This document shows positions 53,542 through 62,943 of a stretch of DNA of 64,000 bases, one piece after another (the stretch's first letter is position 1; each line of letters begins with the position of its first letter). A program made the position numbers and the translations under genes. A model generated the notes under the pieces. It did not search any database. It saw only the letters and a list, made by a program, of their open reading frames with translations, and was not told the DNA's origin. Source of the DNA: Kitasatospora sp. GP82 (GTDB taxonomy: Bacteria > Actinomycetota > Actinomycetes > Streptomycetales > Streptomycetaceae); contig NZ_JARZAJ010000010.1 of NCBI RefSeq assembly GCF_029892105.1, positions 124,001-188,000 of the forward strand. Reading direction: 5' to 3'.

Positions 53542-53665
53542 AGCCACGCAACAGGGCCCCGTGCCGCCTGAAAGCGCACGGCCGCCCCTGCTCGGACCGA
53601 GGCTGCGCAGCTCGCATAGGCTGACGCCGACCTGATGGAACGGCGGGACGGAACAGAGGCAGACC

Positions 53666-53992
53666 ATGGCTCGTTGGGCGCTGGTGGTGGAGGAGAACGA
53701 GGGGGCCGGCCAGTACATGACCTGGTCTCCCCGGGTACTCACCGAGGTCGAGGGCACCCGCGAGGAGGCGGTCGCCGCGCTGAAGCAGCTCGTGCCCGGC
53801 TACACCCCCCGCCACCCGATGTCGAGCAGGCAGCGCACCCTCTACCGGGACGGCGACTCCTACCTCCTGGTGTCCCAGGGGCAGCGCCGCACCTTCCACA
53901 CCGTCTTCAAGGTCTGGGAGGTGCTCTGGGACAGCAACCGCCCCGAGATCCAGGGGCATCGCCTGAGCGAGGAAGGCGAACCCGCGAACTGA
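53666..53992 (+). CDS. Conserved hypothetical protein, small
   Basis: This 108-residue soluble protein begins MARWALVVEENEGAGQYMTW and has a beta/alpha pattern with the Arg-rich SSRQRTLYRDGDSYLLVSQG and FHTVFKVWEVLWDS. I recall similar conserved proteins in Streptomyces but know no function. It is followed by a bidirectional terminator shared with the collagenase gene. Confidence 0.72.
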   Translation: MARWALVVEENEGAGQYMTWSPRVLTEVEGTREEAVAALKQLVPGYTPRHPMSSRQRTLYRDGDSYLLVSQGQRRTFHTVFKVWEVLWDSNRPEIQGHRLSEEGEPAN

Positions 53993-53998
53993 CGTACG

Positions 53999-54041
53999 TG
54001 CCCGGCGCGGAGGGGGAAACCGAGACCCTCCGCGCCGGGCA
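53999..54041. terminator. Bidirectional hairpin terminator
   Basis: A 16-bp stem (53999-54014 with 54026-54041) and an 11-base loop lie between the convergent stops at 53992 and 54050. Confidence 0.88.
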
Positions 54042-54049
54042 TCTGCCGG

Positions 54050-56338
54050 TCAGAACGCCGTGGACAGGTTCACCGAGGCGAAGCCGGACTTGGCGTACAG
54101 GCTGATGTACACGATGCCGGCGGGCGGGTTGCTGATGGTGAGCGTCTCGCCGTTGCCGGACTGCGTCGAGCGGGCGGTCCAGTTGCTCATGGTGGCCCAG
54201 CCGTCGGCGCTGTAGTACAGGTCGGCGTCACCGGTGCCGCCGGACGAGGTGATGGTCAGCCGGCTGGTGCCCGCCGGGACTCGCAGGTACAGGTAGCTGT
54301 AATTCCCGGTGTTCGCGGCCAGGTTGCTGCGACCGCAGTCCTGGCCCAGCTCGCGGGTGTCGGTGGCGGTGCACTCGGCCACCGGGGGCGCGGTCGTAGC
54401 GCCGCAGTTCCCGGCGGCGCAGGCGGACAGCCAGGCGGACCAGTCGCTGTCGTAGCGGGTGCCGATGGTGCTGGTCAACAGCGTCCTGGCGGCGGCCCAG
54501 TCGCCCACCCGGTAGTAGCCGAGCAGCGTGTCGACATCGGCGCGGTGCGACTGCAGCATGTACCGGACGGCCAGGTAGCCCCAGTTGTAGATCCGGGTCC
54601 TGTCGTTGTCGTAGGTGGTGTCGAAGAGGGTGCTGAGCTTGTACGTGCCCTTGGCCGCCTGGGCGATCGCGTCGGTGTAGTCGACGTTGCGGTAGGAGTA
54701 GGAGACGTACTCGGCGAAACCCTCGATCCACCAGACGGTCGGCGTGGAGGTCCCGGCGTTGAAGTCGCCGTACATGTCGAAGCGGCCGTCGAGGTAGTGG
54801 GTGTACTCGTGGTTGAGGTTCCAGATCTGGAAGACCGGCCGCACCCACTCCGCCTCGTAGGCGACGAAGCGCGGCTGGTTTCCGGCGGCCGCCGGGTCAC
54901 CCTCGATGTACATGCCGCCGTTGTCGGTGCTGATACCGAAGATCAGGCCCGCGTAGGTCTGGTAGTCGGCACTGGAGTGGAAGACCACGACCTCGATGGT
55001 CGAGTTGTGGTCGTCGGCGACCGGGCCGTTGTCCCGGACGATGCCGTGGACGTAGGCGTCCTCGCCGCGCAGGCTGGTGCAGGTGGCGTCGAGGTCGGTC
55101 GGGCTCATCTGCTGGGCGACGATTCGGATGCTCGGGCTGCACGTGTAGTCCGTGGTCAGGACTGCTGCGCGCAGCCGGGCGGCGAGGTCGCAGGTGCCGT
55201 AGTACGCACAGTTGGCCTGGTCGTAGTTCTGGGTCGTGTCGGCGAGGCCCGTCCACAGCGGCGCCGTCCGGCCGGTCATGGCGCTGCGGCCGAGCAGGTC
55301 CTTGACCAGCGGCCTTGTCCTGTCGATGAGTTCGGCGTGCTGGAGGAAGCGGCCGAGCTCGTGGCCCGCGTTGGCGGTGAGGTAGGACTGGGCGGTGCCG
55401 AGCAGCGCGTCATTGGCGACGGCGAAGTCGCGCAGGGTGTCGAGCAGGCTGGGGTCCGCCTGAACTGCCGCGGTGAACTCGGGCAGTTGGTGGCCGCGGA
55501 AGAGCACGGTGTAGGTGTTGTTGACGGCGGTCAGCATCCAGTACGAGGAGTTGTACGTGCTGCTGTCGTAGCCGCTGAGCAGGCGCTTGACCACGTAGAG
55601 GTAGCGGGCGTTCTCCTGGGCGCTGTCGATCAGCGTCACAGCCTCGGCCAGCACGGCGCCGTTGGCGTCGTTCACGTCGCTGGAGCGGGAGTTGGCGTAG
55701 AAGGCGTCCAGGGCGCCCCGGACGGCCGTCTGCAGGGCGGTGCCGTAGCTGCCGACGGTGGAGGCGTTGTTCCACTGGACGTAGTAGCCGGCGCGCAGGT
55801 AGAGCACCAGCTGTTCGGCCGAAGTGCTGTCGTCACCGGCGTAGTTGGCCGAGACGTCACGCAGGGCATCGGCGACGCTGACCATCTGCGGCTCGCGGAA
55901 CGCCTGGTAGGCGTCGTCACCGGTGACGCTGAAGAGGCTGTTGACGCAGTCGACGGTGGCCGACTCGACCTGCTGGACGAGGGCACTGCCGGAGCGGCTG
56001 GTGAAGTCGGAGACGCTGCAGGCGGCGTCCGCGTGCGGTGCGGTTGCAGGGCTGCTGTGCCAGGCGGGGTCGGCGGTCACCTTGAGCGGGGCGCGATGGG
56101 CGGCGTCCACCGGCCGGGCGCCCGAGTGGCTCTCCTCTGCGGCGGCGTCGGGCGTCGCGGGCTTGGTCACCGACTGCGGCGGCAGCCCGGAGGGGGTGGT
56201 GGGACGCGGGACGCCGACGGCGGGGCCGGTCAGCGCACGGGCCTGGCTCGCCGGTGCGAACAGGCTGATGCCCAGGCAGCACGCCAGGGCCGCTATCAGC
56301 AGCCTGAGCAGGTCTCTCCGTATGGAGGCGGTACTCAT
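54050..56338 (-). CDS. Secreted collagenase, peptidase family M9
   Basis: The 762-residue protein has a signal peptide of about 33 residues, a Pro/Thr-rich propeptide, an all-helical activator domain (about 110-390), the M9 peptidase with zinc motif HEYTH (510-514) and downstream Glu in WWIEGFAEYVSYSY, and a C-terminal PPC domain (about 650-762; YLYLRVPAGTSRLTI, GDADLYYS). It cleaves collagen outside the cell. GGGAGGCCCCCAC precedes ATG 56338. Only one C-terminal domain is present, fewer than clostridial collagenases. Confidence 0.93.
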   Translation of the reverse strand: MSTASIRRDLLRLLIAALACCLGISLFAPASQARALTGPAVGVPRPTTPSGLPPQSVTKPATPDAAAEESHSGARPVDAAHRAPLKVTADPAWHSSPATAPHADAACSVSDFTSRSGSALVQQVESATVDCVNSLFSVTGDDAYQAFREPQMVSVADALRDVSANYAGDDSTSAEQLVLYLRAGYYVQWNNASTVGSYGTALQTAVRGALDAFYANSRSSDVNDANGAVLAEAVTLIDSAQENARYLYVVKRLLSGYDSSTYNSSYWMLTAVNNTYTVLFRGHQLPEFTAAVQADPSLLDTLRDFAVANDALLGTAQSYLTANAGHELGRFLQHAELIDRTRPLVKDLLGRSAMTGRTAPLWTGLADTTQNYDQANCAYYGTCDLAARLRAAVLTTDYTCSPSIRIVAQQMSPTDLDATCTSLRGEDAYVHGIVRDNGPVADDHNSTIEVVVFHSSADYQTYAGLIFGISTDNGGMYIEGDPAAAGNQPRFVAYEAEWVRPVFQIWNLNHEYTHYLDGRFDMYGDFNAGTSTPTVWWIEGFAEYVSYSYRNVDYTDAIAQAAKGTYKLSTLFDTTYDNDRTRIYNWGYLAVRYMLQSHRADVDTLLGYYRVGDWAAARTLLTSTIGTRYDSDWSAWLSACAAGNCGATTAPPVAECTATDTRELGQDCGRSNLAANTGNYSYLYLRVPAGTSRLTITSSGGTGDADLYYSADGWATMSNWTARSTQSGNGETLTISNPPAGIVYISLYAKSGFASVNLSTAF

Positions 56339-56677
56339 GTGGGGGCCTCCCGGCCGGTCTGCGGGCACGCCTGTCGGCGCGCCCGAGGAAGGGTGCGGAC
56401 CGTGGCGGCAACGGGAGTTGGGGGACTTCCCGCCCGCCCGGTGGGGAGTGTGTCATGTACAATGGCACACATCACATGGCGAACGAAAGTGCCCTCCCGG
56501 CGGAGTTTCAGCGACCAGGTGCGGCCGGACGAAGAGCCCGAGGGACCGAGGGCGTTCTGCCCGAGGTCAGCGCATCGGCGAAGGCCTGACGAGCATTCGC
56601 CCGACCGCTCGTGATTCTGTGTCAGATCCGAAGAAGTGCGACGGACACAGCGCGGGTTCTGCCTGCCTGACGCCGGG
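56339..56677. other. Intergenic region upstream of the collagenase gene
   Basis: This 339-base gap lies between two leftward genes. The collagenase promoter should be here; a dyad-like GTGTG/CACAC pair spans about 56447-56472. I see no gene and no strong terminator for the ABC permease. Confidence 0.45.
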
Positions 56678-58285
56678 TCAGTCCAGGTCGCGCCGGCGCA
56701 GGGCAGCGAGACCGCTCACGGCCAGGGCGGCGGCGAGGGCCGTGAGCCAGAGCAGGGGTTGCAGGTCGAATGCGCCGCCGGGCAGGTGCGGCAGATGGGT
56801 GAAGGGCGAGAGGTCCAGGATGGGGCGGCCGAAGCGGAGGACGGGGCCGAGCCAGCCGATCACCAGGAACGCGGCCAGCACCCCCCAGCCCGCCGAGGTC
56901 CACCGGGGCCGCAGCCCGAGGAGCGCCAGTGTCACGCCGGCCGCCAGCCACACCGCAGGAAGCTGTACCAGCGCTCCACCAAGCAGGCTGCCGAGGTGGC
57001 CCGGCAGATTGCCCAGGGACGCGCCTGACGTCAGCCCGGCGGTCAGCCCTCCGATGGTGAGCAGCGCCGCCGAGCCGAGCAGCGGGAACAGCAGATGACC
57101 GCCCGCCCAGGCGGTCCGGGAGACCGCCGTCGCCAGGACGGGCTCCGCCCGACCGCCGAGCTCCTCGCCGCGCAGCCGCTGCACGGACTGGACGGCGTAG
57201 ACTGCGGCGACCATTCCGAGCAGGCCGAGGATGGTCGCCAAGTAGGCGTCGGAGATGGCCTGTTGGCCACCGATCCGGCGCAGGATGTCGCTCACCTGCC
57301 GGTTGTCGCCGATCAGTGAGGCCACGCCGCCCGCCACTCCCCCGAAGACCGCGCCCGCCACCGCGAAGGCGGCGCACCAGCCGTACAGGGTGCCGCGCTG
57401 GAGCCGCCATGCGAGGGCCAGGTGGGTCCGGAGTGCGGGCGCCGCGTTCGCCGGACCCGGCCGTTGGGGCAGTAGCCCGGCGCCCAGGTCGCGGTGGCCG
57501 ACCAGCACGTAGGCCGCTGCGGCCAGTAGGCAGGCCGTGAGGAGCCCGAGTGCGACGACCCACCACCGGTCGCTCGCGAACGGCCTCACCTGCTCGGCCC
57601 AGCCGATCGGCGAGAGCCAACTCAACCGTCCCGTTGTGGAGTTCGCCGAGTCTGCGGCGGAGTCACCGGCCGCGCGCAGGACGAAGGCGGCGCCGAGTAC
57701 CGCACCGGCGGCACCGTTGGCGGCCCGCCCGGTCTCGGCCACCTGGGCGGTCACGGCGGCGACCCCGGCGAAGACGAGCCCGCAGGCCGCCAGCGCGGAT
57801 CCGAACGCGGCTGCGCCACCGAGGGGTTGGCCGAGTACGGCGAGCCCCGCCGTGACCAGCACCGCGAGCAGCAGGTTCGCCGAGAGCGCGGCCAGCAGCG
57901 CGGCGGTGAGCGGGGCGCGTCGGCCGACCGCTCCGGCGCCGACCAGCTCCAGCCGTCCGTCCTCCTCCTCGGCCCGGGTGTGCCGGACGACCAGCAGAAT
58001 GCTCATCAGCCCGGCGAGCAGGGCCCCGAACGCGCCCATCCGCCAGGCCGTCAGCCCGCCGAGGCTCGCGTCGTACACCGGCCCGTAGAGGGCGCGCAGT
58101 GAACTGTTGGTGTTCATGCCCGCCGCGAACTGTTCACGGGCGGCGGCCGTCGCGTAGAGCCTTCCGAAGCTGTACGCGGTGGAGACCGCCGCAGCGGTGA
58201 GCACATAGACCCAGGCCGGCAGCATGATCCGGTCACGGCGCAGGGCCAGGCGGAGCAGAGTGCCCGTTCCCGCAAGGCTGTTCAT
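56678..58285 (-). CDS. ABC-2-type exporter permease, two-fold
   Basis: The 535-residue protein has about twelve helices in two similar halves, each starting like [22 protein letters not shown] and [21 protein letters not shown]. This duplicated ABC-2 permease with one ATPase partner is typical of actinobacterial polyketide or drug exporters. Its ATG overlaps the ATPase stop (ATGA), so the two are coupled. Confidence 0.9.
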   Translation of the reverse strand: MNSLAGTGTLLRLALRRDRIMLPAWVYVLTAAAVSTAYSFGRLYATAAAREQFAAGMNTNSSLRALYGPVYDASLGGLTAWRMGAFGALLAGLMSILLVVRHTRAEEEDGRLELVGAGAVGRRAPLTAALLAALSANLLLAVLVTAGLAVLGQPLGGAAAFGSALAACGLVFAGVAAVTAQVAETGRAANGAAGAVLGAAFVLRAAGDSAADSANSTTGRLSWLSPIGWAEQVRPFASDRWWVVALGLLTACLLAAAAYVLVGHRDLGAGLLPQRPGPANAAPALRTHLALAWRLQRGTLYGWCAAFAVAGAVFGGVAGGVASLIGDNRQVSDILRRIGGQQAISDAYLATILGLLGMVAAVYAVQSVQRLRGEELGGRAEPVLATAVSRTAWAGGHLLFPLLGSAALLTIGGLTAGLTSGASLGNLPGHLGSLLGGALVQLPAVWLAAGVTLALLGLRPRWTSAGWGVLAAFLVIGWLGPVLRFGRPILDLSPFTHLPHLPGGAFDLQPLLWLTALAAALAVSGLAALRRRDLD

Positions 58286-59271
58286 GGCCGCACCCGTTCG
58301 CCCTCGTCGCGGCGGTCGCCGCCATCGCTGCCGCCGCTGCCGCCGCTGCCACCACCACTGCCAGCACCGCCACCGGATTCGCTGGCCCCGTCGGCCTGGT
58401 AGTGGCGCAGGAACAGCTCCTCCAGCGTCGGCGGCCTGCTGACCAGTGAGCGCACCCCTGCCGACGTCAGCTGTCGCAGCAGGGCGTCGAGTTGCCCGGT
58501 CTCCACCTGGCAGCGAAGCCGTCCGCCCCGGACCTCCGCGTCGTACACGCCGGGCAGGCCGGCCAAGCCGGTCGGCACACTTGCCAGTTCGGCCTCGATG
58601 GAGGTGCGGGTCAGGTGGCGCAGCTCGGCGAGGGTGCCGGTCTCGACGGTGCGTCCGGCGCGGATGATGCTCACCCGGTCACAGAGCGCCTCGACCTCGG
58701 AGAGGATGTGGCTGGAGAGCAGGACGGTGCGTCCGCGCTCGCGCTCCTCGGCGACGCAGGCGCGGAAGACCTCCTCCATCAGCGGGTCGAGGCCGGAGGT
58801 CGGCTCGTCCAGGACGAGCAGTTCGACGTCGGAGGAGAAGGCGGCGACCAGTGCGACCTTCTGCCGGTTGCCCTTGGAGTAGCTGCGGCCCTTCTTGGTG
58901 GGGTCGAGCTCGAAACGCTCCAGCAGCTCGGCACGGCGGTCCTGGTCGAGTCCGCCGCGCAGCCGTCCGAGCAGGTCGATGGTCTCGCCGCCGGTGAGGT
59001 TGCGCCAGAGCGTGACGTCCCCGGGGACGTAGGCGAGCCTGCGGTGCAGCTCGACCGCGTCCCGCCAGGGGTCGCCGCCGAGCAGCCGGGCGGTTCCGGA
59101 GTCGGCGCGCAGCAGGCCGAGCAGGACCCTGATGGTCGTGGACTTCCCGGCTCCGTTGGGCCCGAGGAAGCCGTGCACCTCGCCCTGGGCGACCGTGAGG
59201 TCGAGCCCGTCCAGGGCGCGTGTCCGGCCGTAGGTCTTGACCAGGCCGGACACCGTGATGGCGGTAGTCAT
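58282..59271 (-). CDS. ABC exporter ATPase
   Basis: The 329-residue ATPase has Walker [10 protein letters not shown], a signature of the variant type YSKGNRQK (usual in this drug-exporter family), Walker [16 protein letters not shown] and the switch His in [14 protein letters not shown] glycine/serine-rich C-terminal tail ([19 protein letters not shown]) is unusual for the family. The start may be ATG 59271 or GTG 59280; neither has a good ribosome-binding site. Transcribed divergently from a GbsR/MarR-type regulator that likely represses it. Confidence 0.92.
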   Translation of the reverse strand: MTTAITVSGLVKTYGRTRALDGLDLTVAQGEVHGFLGPNGAGKSTTIRVLLGLLRADSGTARLLGGDPWRDAVELHRRLAYVPGDVTLWRNLTGGETIDLLGRLRGGLDQDRRAELLERFELDPTKKGRSYSKGNRQKVALVAAFSSDVELLVLDEPTSGLDPLMEEVFRACVAEERERGRTVLLSSHILSEVEALCDRVSIIRAGRTVETGTLAELRHLTRTSIEAELASVPTGLAGLPGVYDAEVRGGRLRCQVETGQLDALLRQLTSAGVRSLVSRPPTLEELFLRHYQADGASESGGGAGSGGGSGGSGGSDGGDRRDEGERVRP

Positions 59272-59291
59272 GCCTGTCACGGTACTCTTGT

Positions 59292-59307
59292 TTCACAGAA
59301 TCGTGAA
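59292..59307. promoter_or_regulatory. Operator-like dyad between the exporter and its regulator
   Basis: TTCAC (59292-59296) and GTGAA (59303-59307) are inverted arms with a 6-base spacer in the 119-base divergent promoter region. Confidence 0.5.
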
Positions 59308-59390
59308 TGTTCTGAACTCTGTGGACTTTCGCAGGATTCGCAGCGGTACGGGATGATGCGGCGGTGATCACGGAGGCGGCAGGAGGTGCC

Positions 59391-59963
59391 ATGCAGGCAC
59401 GGAACGGGCACACGCAGGACGAGCAGACACCCGGAGAGCGGATGCCCCACGAACGCGGGATGCCCCACGAACGCGGGCGGGACGAGCGGGCCGTCAGCAC
59501 CTTCGTCGAGCGGTTCGCCAACGTGCTCACCGACTCCGGGATTCCCCGGATGCCCGCACGGATCTTCGCCGCCCTGCTGGCCACCGACTCCGGCCGGCTG
59601 ACGGCGGCCGGGCTGTCCGAGGCGCTCCAGGTCAGTCCGGCCGCGGTCTCCGGCGGCGTCCGCTACCTGGAGCAGGTCAACCTGGTCAGCCGCGAGCGCG
59701 ACCCCGGCTCGCGCCGCGACCGGTTCCGGGTGCACGACGACGTCTGGTACGAGGCCAGCGTGCGCCGCGATCAGATGCTGGTGCGCTGGGAGAGCAGCCT
59801 GCAGGAGGGCATCGCGGCACTCGGGGCGGACAGTCCGGCCGGGGCGCGGATGGCGGAGTCACTGGCCTTCTTCGAGTTCCTCCGGGGCGAGCTGGCGGGC
59901 ATCCAGACGCGCTGGCAGGCCCACCGTGCCGCGTTGCGCGCGGCTCGCGAGCAGGAGGGCTGA
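59391..59963 (+). CDS. GbsR/MarR-type transcriptional regulator
   Basis: The 190-residue regulator has a winged helix (FVERFANVLTDSGIPRMPARIFAALLA, LTAAGLSEALQVSPAAVSGGVRYLEQVNLVSRERDPGSRRDRF) and a helical C-terminus. The unusual N-terminus carries a tandem MPHERG repeat. AGGAGG lies four bases before ATG 59391; a GTG at 59364 is an alternative. It is divergent from the ABC exporter and probably represses it. Confidence 0.88.
   Translation: MQARNGHTQDEQTPGERMPHERGMPHERGRDERAVSTFVERFANVLTDSGIPRMPARIFAALLATDSGRLTAAGLSEALQVSPAAVSGGVRYLEQVNLVSRERDPGSRRDRFRVHDDVWYEASVRRDQMLVRWESSLQEGIAALGADSPAGARMAESLAFFEFLRGELAGIQTRWQAHRAALRAAREQEG
59441..59476 (+). repeat. 18-bp in-frame tandem duplication
   Basis: GATGCCCCACGAACGCGG occurs twice back to back (59441-59458, 59459-59476), encoding the MPHERG repeat at the regulator N-terminus. 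Confidence 0.9.
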
Positions 59964-59982
59964 ACCCGAGCACGCCAGGGTC

Positions 59983-60024
59983 TTGTCAACCCTGTGTAGT
60001 TTGGGTTATATGACCGATATATCC
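59983..60024 (+). promoter_or_regulatory. Promoter with overlapping dyad upstream of the STAS gene
   Basis: TTGTCA (59983-59988) and TTATAT (60006-60011) are separated by 17 bases. GGTTATAT (60004-60011) and ATATATCC (60017-60024) form a near-perfect dyad over the -10. The predicted 5' untranslated region is about 190 bases. Confidence 0.6.
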
Positions 60025-60208
60025 GGGCAACCGGACGGGAGCCCTCGGCCCGCGGCCGACGGCGACCGGTCCGGCTCCCGGAGGGCAGTCCGCCGGGCCC
60101 CTGGCCCGGCCCGGCCCGGCGGGCGAACTCCGATCGGCGACGGCGGACTACCCCCGCAGCGGAAAGACGGGTACCACGATGGCCCCCACACAGCTGGGAG
60201 GACATGAG

Positions 60209-60673
60209 ATGTATCTGCAGCTGTCATCGCACCGGGAGGGCAGCTGGTCGGTCGTGCACGTGGCCGGCGAACTCGACATCGCCACGGCCGAGCAGCTGCG
60301 CCTGCAGGTCACCGGAGTCATCGCCCGGCGGGGACCGCGAGCGCGGGTGATCGCCGACCTCTCCGAGCTCACGTTCTGCGACGCCTGCGGGGCGAGCGCG
60401 CTCGTCGACGCGTACAACACCGCGCGGCGGCACGGCGGAGTGTTCTGCCTCGCCGTCCCCGAGGGCCGGGTGCGGCGTCTGCTCCGGCTAACCGGACTCG
60501 ACCTGCTGCTGCCGGTGTTCCCGACGGTCCGCGAGGCCGTCTTCCGCTCCACCGCCACCGCCCCCGTACCGCTTGCGACGCTTCTGCCCGTCCCCCTCCT
60601 TCCCGTCCCCGCGCCCGCACCGCCTGCAACGACTCCCCCGATTCCCCCGATGCCCACCGCCCAGCCCGCGTAG
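60209..60673 (+). CDS. STAS-domain (anti-sigma factor antagonist-like) protein without the phospho-serine
   Basis: The 154-residue protein has a STAS domain (about 1-110): SVVHVAGELDIATAEQLRLQ, RVIADLSELTFCDACGASAL and FCLAVPEGRVRRLLRLTG. In SpoIIAA/RsbV the equivalent site is D-S-S-G with a phosphorylated serine; here it is Asp58-Ala59-Cys60-Gly61. A Pro/Thr/Ala-rich tail of about 40 residues follows. GGAGG lies seven bases before ATG 60209. No cognate kinase is nearby. Confidence 0.88.
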   Translation: MYLQLSSHREGSWSVVHVAGELDIATAEQLRLQVTGVIARRGPRARVIADLSELTFCDACGASALVDAYNTARRHGGVFCLAVPEGRVRRLLRLTGLDLLLPVFPTVREAVFRSTATAPVPLATLLPVPLLPVPAPAPPATTPPIPPMPTAQPA

Positions 60674-60734
60674 CGGCCCCACCGGGCCCGAACCGAGCCG
60701 CCACCGCCGAACCACCTATGGAAAGGCAGGCGCC

Positions 60735-61130
60735 ATGATCACCGAACTGGCTGTGGAACGAGTCGAATTCACCTGCGGACACTGCTGGCACAGCTGGAGT
60801 GCGGACTACGACGTGCAGCACTACCGCGACGAGGAAGGCAACGACTGGGAGTACTTCTCCCACGACGGCATCCCCGTCGCCTCCCCCTACTCGCCCGACG
60901 GCGCACCGGCCTGCCCCGGGTGCCACCGACACTGGGTCGGCCACCTCACCGCCCGTCGGCTGGTCCCGCTTCCGGACGAGGAGCCGACCCGACCGCGCAC
61001 CGGCGTGATCGGCGACCCGGCACAGCACCGGCCGGAACGCCACGCTGCGCCACAGCTCTCCGGCACCTCCCACCAGCAGCCGACCCGTCAGGACCCGACA
61101 GCGATCTGGCACGAGCCCGCCGGGCTCTGA
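60735..61130 (+). CDS. Small zinc-ribbon protein
   Basis: The 131-residue protein has CGHCWHSW near residues 14-21 and CPGCHRHWVGH near 60-70, two CxxC pairs likely binding one zinc. An acidic DVQHYRDEEGNDWEYFSHDG lies between. The C-terminal 45 residues are low-complexity. AAAGGCAGGCGCC precedes ATG 60735. It follows the STAS gene by 61 bases; conserved hypothetical in actinobacteria as far as I recall. Confidence 0.75.
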   Translation: MITELAVERVEFTCGHCWHSWSADYDVQHYRDEEGNDWEYFSHDGIPVASPYSPDGAPACPGCHRHWVGHLTARRLVPLPDEEPTRPRTGVIGDPAQHRPERHAAPQLSGTSHQQPTRQDPTAIWHEPAGL

Positions 61131-61146
61131 GACCGACCGTCCAGCT

Positions 61147-61179
61147 CCGCGCCCCGGCCGCCGGACACCCGGGGCGCGG
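61147..61179 (+). terminator. Hairpin terminator after the zinc-ribbon gene
   Basis: CCGCGCCCCGG (61147-61157) pairs with CCGGGGCGCGG (61169-61179) around an 11-base loop, 16 bases after the stop. Confidence 0.8.
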
Positions 61180-61316
61180 GCCCGTTCCGGGGGCTGCCGG
61201 CGGCGGGGGCGGGACCGCCGCACGACGGTCGGTCAGCCGCCGCGCGACGGTCGAATACCGGCCGAACACGACTGAACCCCGAGCCGGTCGGACAGCCGGG
61301 ATCGGCAGATGCGACG

Positions 61317-62195
61317 ATGGTCGGCATCGTGACGACCTGGCAGCTCCGCACCATCCGCGCCGTGGTCTTCGCCACCCTGTGCGTGGCGATGTCCGCCACC
61401 GCGCACCTCAGCATGTCCGAAACCGGGCTCTCCGGGTACGTACTGCTCGCCGCCTTCGCCGGAACGGCCGGGGTCACCTGGCTGCTGGCCGGGCAGCGAC
61501 GAGGTCTTGCGGTGATCAGCCTGTGGATGACTGCCGCTCAGGCCGCCCTGCACCTGATGTTCGAGCGCAGCTCGCCGATGGCGATGGCCGGGGCGGCCGG
61601 GGCGGCCCCCGGGCAGGGACACGGCGCTCTCGACTGGGCTCGGCTGCTCCTCTGCGCCCCCGACGGACTCCCCAACGGGCTCCCCGGCGGTATGCAGCCG
61701 ACGGATCTGGCGCGTACGGCGGGGCTCGACCCTGACGCCCTGTCGGCCGCCGGGCTGCCGCCCTACGGCCCGGAATCGGCGGGTCAGCTGTACGGCGGGG
61801 CAGCCGGTATGTCGGACGTGTCGATGATGTCGCACTCGATGTCACAGTCGATGTCGCAGTCCATGGCCGAACCGGTGTCGATGGCGCACGGGCTCTCGAC
61901 CGGCATGTTCCTCGCCCACCTGCTCGCCGCTCTCGCCTGCGCGCTGCTGCTCTGGCGCGGCGAGGCGGCGGTGGTCGGTCTGTTCGAGCTGGTGCGGACG
62001 CTGGCGGCCGTCCTGGTACCGCTGTTCCTGCTGTTCGTACCGCGCAGCCCGGAGCCCTCCGTGCCGGGCCTTCCGACGCTCCGTCGGACGGGGCAGCCCA
62101 GATCGGCAGTGCTGACGCATGCCGTCGTACGGCGCGGACCACCGGCCGCCGCCGCTGTGCACAGTGCCCGCCCGGGCCGAGCCCTGTACATCTGA
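61317..62195 (+). CDS. Membrane protein with Met/His/Ser-rich loop, function unknown
   Basis: The 292-residue protein has about four to five transmembrane helices (residues about 12-30, 40-57, 62-80, 195-215, 222-242). A loop near residues 165-190 is unusually rich in methionine and serine with histidine (SMMSHSMSQSMSQSMAEPVSMAHG), and earlier text contains SPMAMAGAAG. Such loops can bind Cu(I); this is inference. The start is ATG 61317 or GTG 61329. GCAGAT six bases upstream may be a -10. Confidence 0.7.
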   Translation: MVGIVTTWQLRTIRAVVFATLCVAMSATAHLSMSETGLSGYVLLAAFAGTAGVTWLLAGQRRGLAVISLWMTAAQAALHLMFERSSPMAMAGAAGAAPGQGHGALDWARLLLCAPDGLPNGLPGGMQPTDLARTAGLDPDALSAAGLPPYGPESAGQLYGGAAGMSDVSMMSHSMSQSMSQSMAEPVSMAHGLSTGMFLAHLLAALACALLLWRGEAAVVGLFELVRTLAAVLVPLFLLFVPRSPEPSVPGLPTLRRTGQPRSAVLTHAVVRRGPPAAAAVHSARPGRALYI

Positions 62196-62570
62196 CCCCG
62201 GAGTTCTCACGCGCCGCTCGGCGCCGTGGCCCGGGCCGGGTTCCGCTCGGCACCGGCGGGCAGGTCGCCCCTGGGTGCCCGCTCCCTTCGGGGAAGCAGG
62301 CACAGGGGCCGGCCCGCGCCACCGCGACGGACGACGCCCCCGGACCGACTCCTCCGGGTCTGCGGTCGCACCGCCGTTCGCCCCTGACGACGGGCGGCGG
62401 CAGGTTCTCCGGACGGCGTGGTGACGGGCGCTCACCTGGCGGTACCGCTGGTCGCGGGGCCGCAGCCACTCCTGCCCTCAGGACACGTCATGACCTCAGG
62501 ACCTCTCATCGACGACGGCCGGACCGTCGTACCCATCCACGCGCCCGCCCGGGCAACGGGGCCGACCCGC
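62196..62570. other. Gap between convergent genes
   Basis: This 375-base gap follows the Met-rich membrane protein and precedes the stop of the anti-sigma gene. I see only a weak 7-bp hairpin near 62512-62530 and no convincing gene or remnant. Confidence 0.5.
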
Positions 62571-62828
62571 TCATCCCGCGCGGTCGCGGCCCGCCTCTTC
62601 GGAGCTCAGCAGCCGGGCCAGCAGGCCGTCGGCCCACTCCTCGGACGGTCCCTGCGCCGTGGCGGCCAGTGTCTGCAGACCGCGGGCCGCCGCCAGCCAG
62701 TCACGGCAGTCGGCGCACTGCTCTCCGTGCGCGGCCAGAGCCTCGGGGCCGCCGACCGCCGCTGCGGTGTCCGCGTTCTCACCGTCGAGGTGGGCGGACA
62801 TCGCGGCTCGGTAGTCGGCACAGGTCAT
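62571..62828 (-). CDS. Zinc-binding anti-sigma factor (zf-HC2 type), short
   Basis: The 85-residue protein has a zf-HC2 pattern: MTCADYRAAMSAHLDGEN, then AHGEQCADCRDW with HxxxCxxC. It has no transmembrane helix, so it would be a soluble ZAS-type anti-sigma factor that may respond to redox through zinc. It is divergent from the ECF sigma gene, 115 bases apart, which is its likely partner. Start ATG 62828 chosen because it begins the conserved domain. Confidence 0.8.
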   Translation of the reverse strand: MTCADYRAAMSAHLDGENADTAAAVGGPEALAAHGEQCADCRDWLAAARGLQTLAATAQGPSEEWADGLLARLLSSEEAGRDRAG

Positions 62829-62943
62829 GCCGCCATGGTCTCTCACTCAACCGTGTGTGCGGTAGCACCCACCAGCACCGCCCGTACCCTCCACGCGACA
62901 CGCACCATCCACACCAGCCGCACGGGAAAGCAGGGAGCGCACC

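Noticed and set aside
62478..62580. Rightward ORF starting ATG at about 62490 (MTSGPLIDDGRTVVPIHAP)
   Set aside because: The beginning looks protein-like, but it runs antisense through the zf-HC2 gene, has no ribosome-binding site and no recognisable domain.
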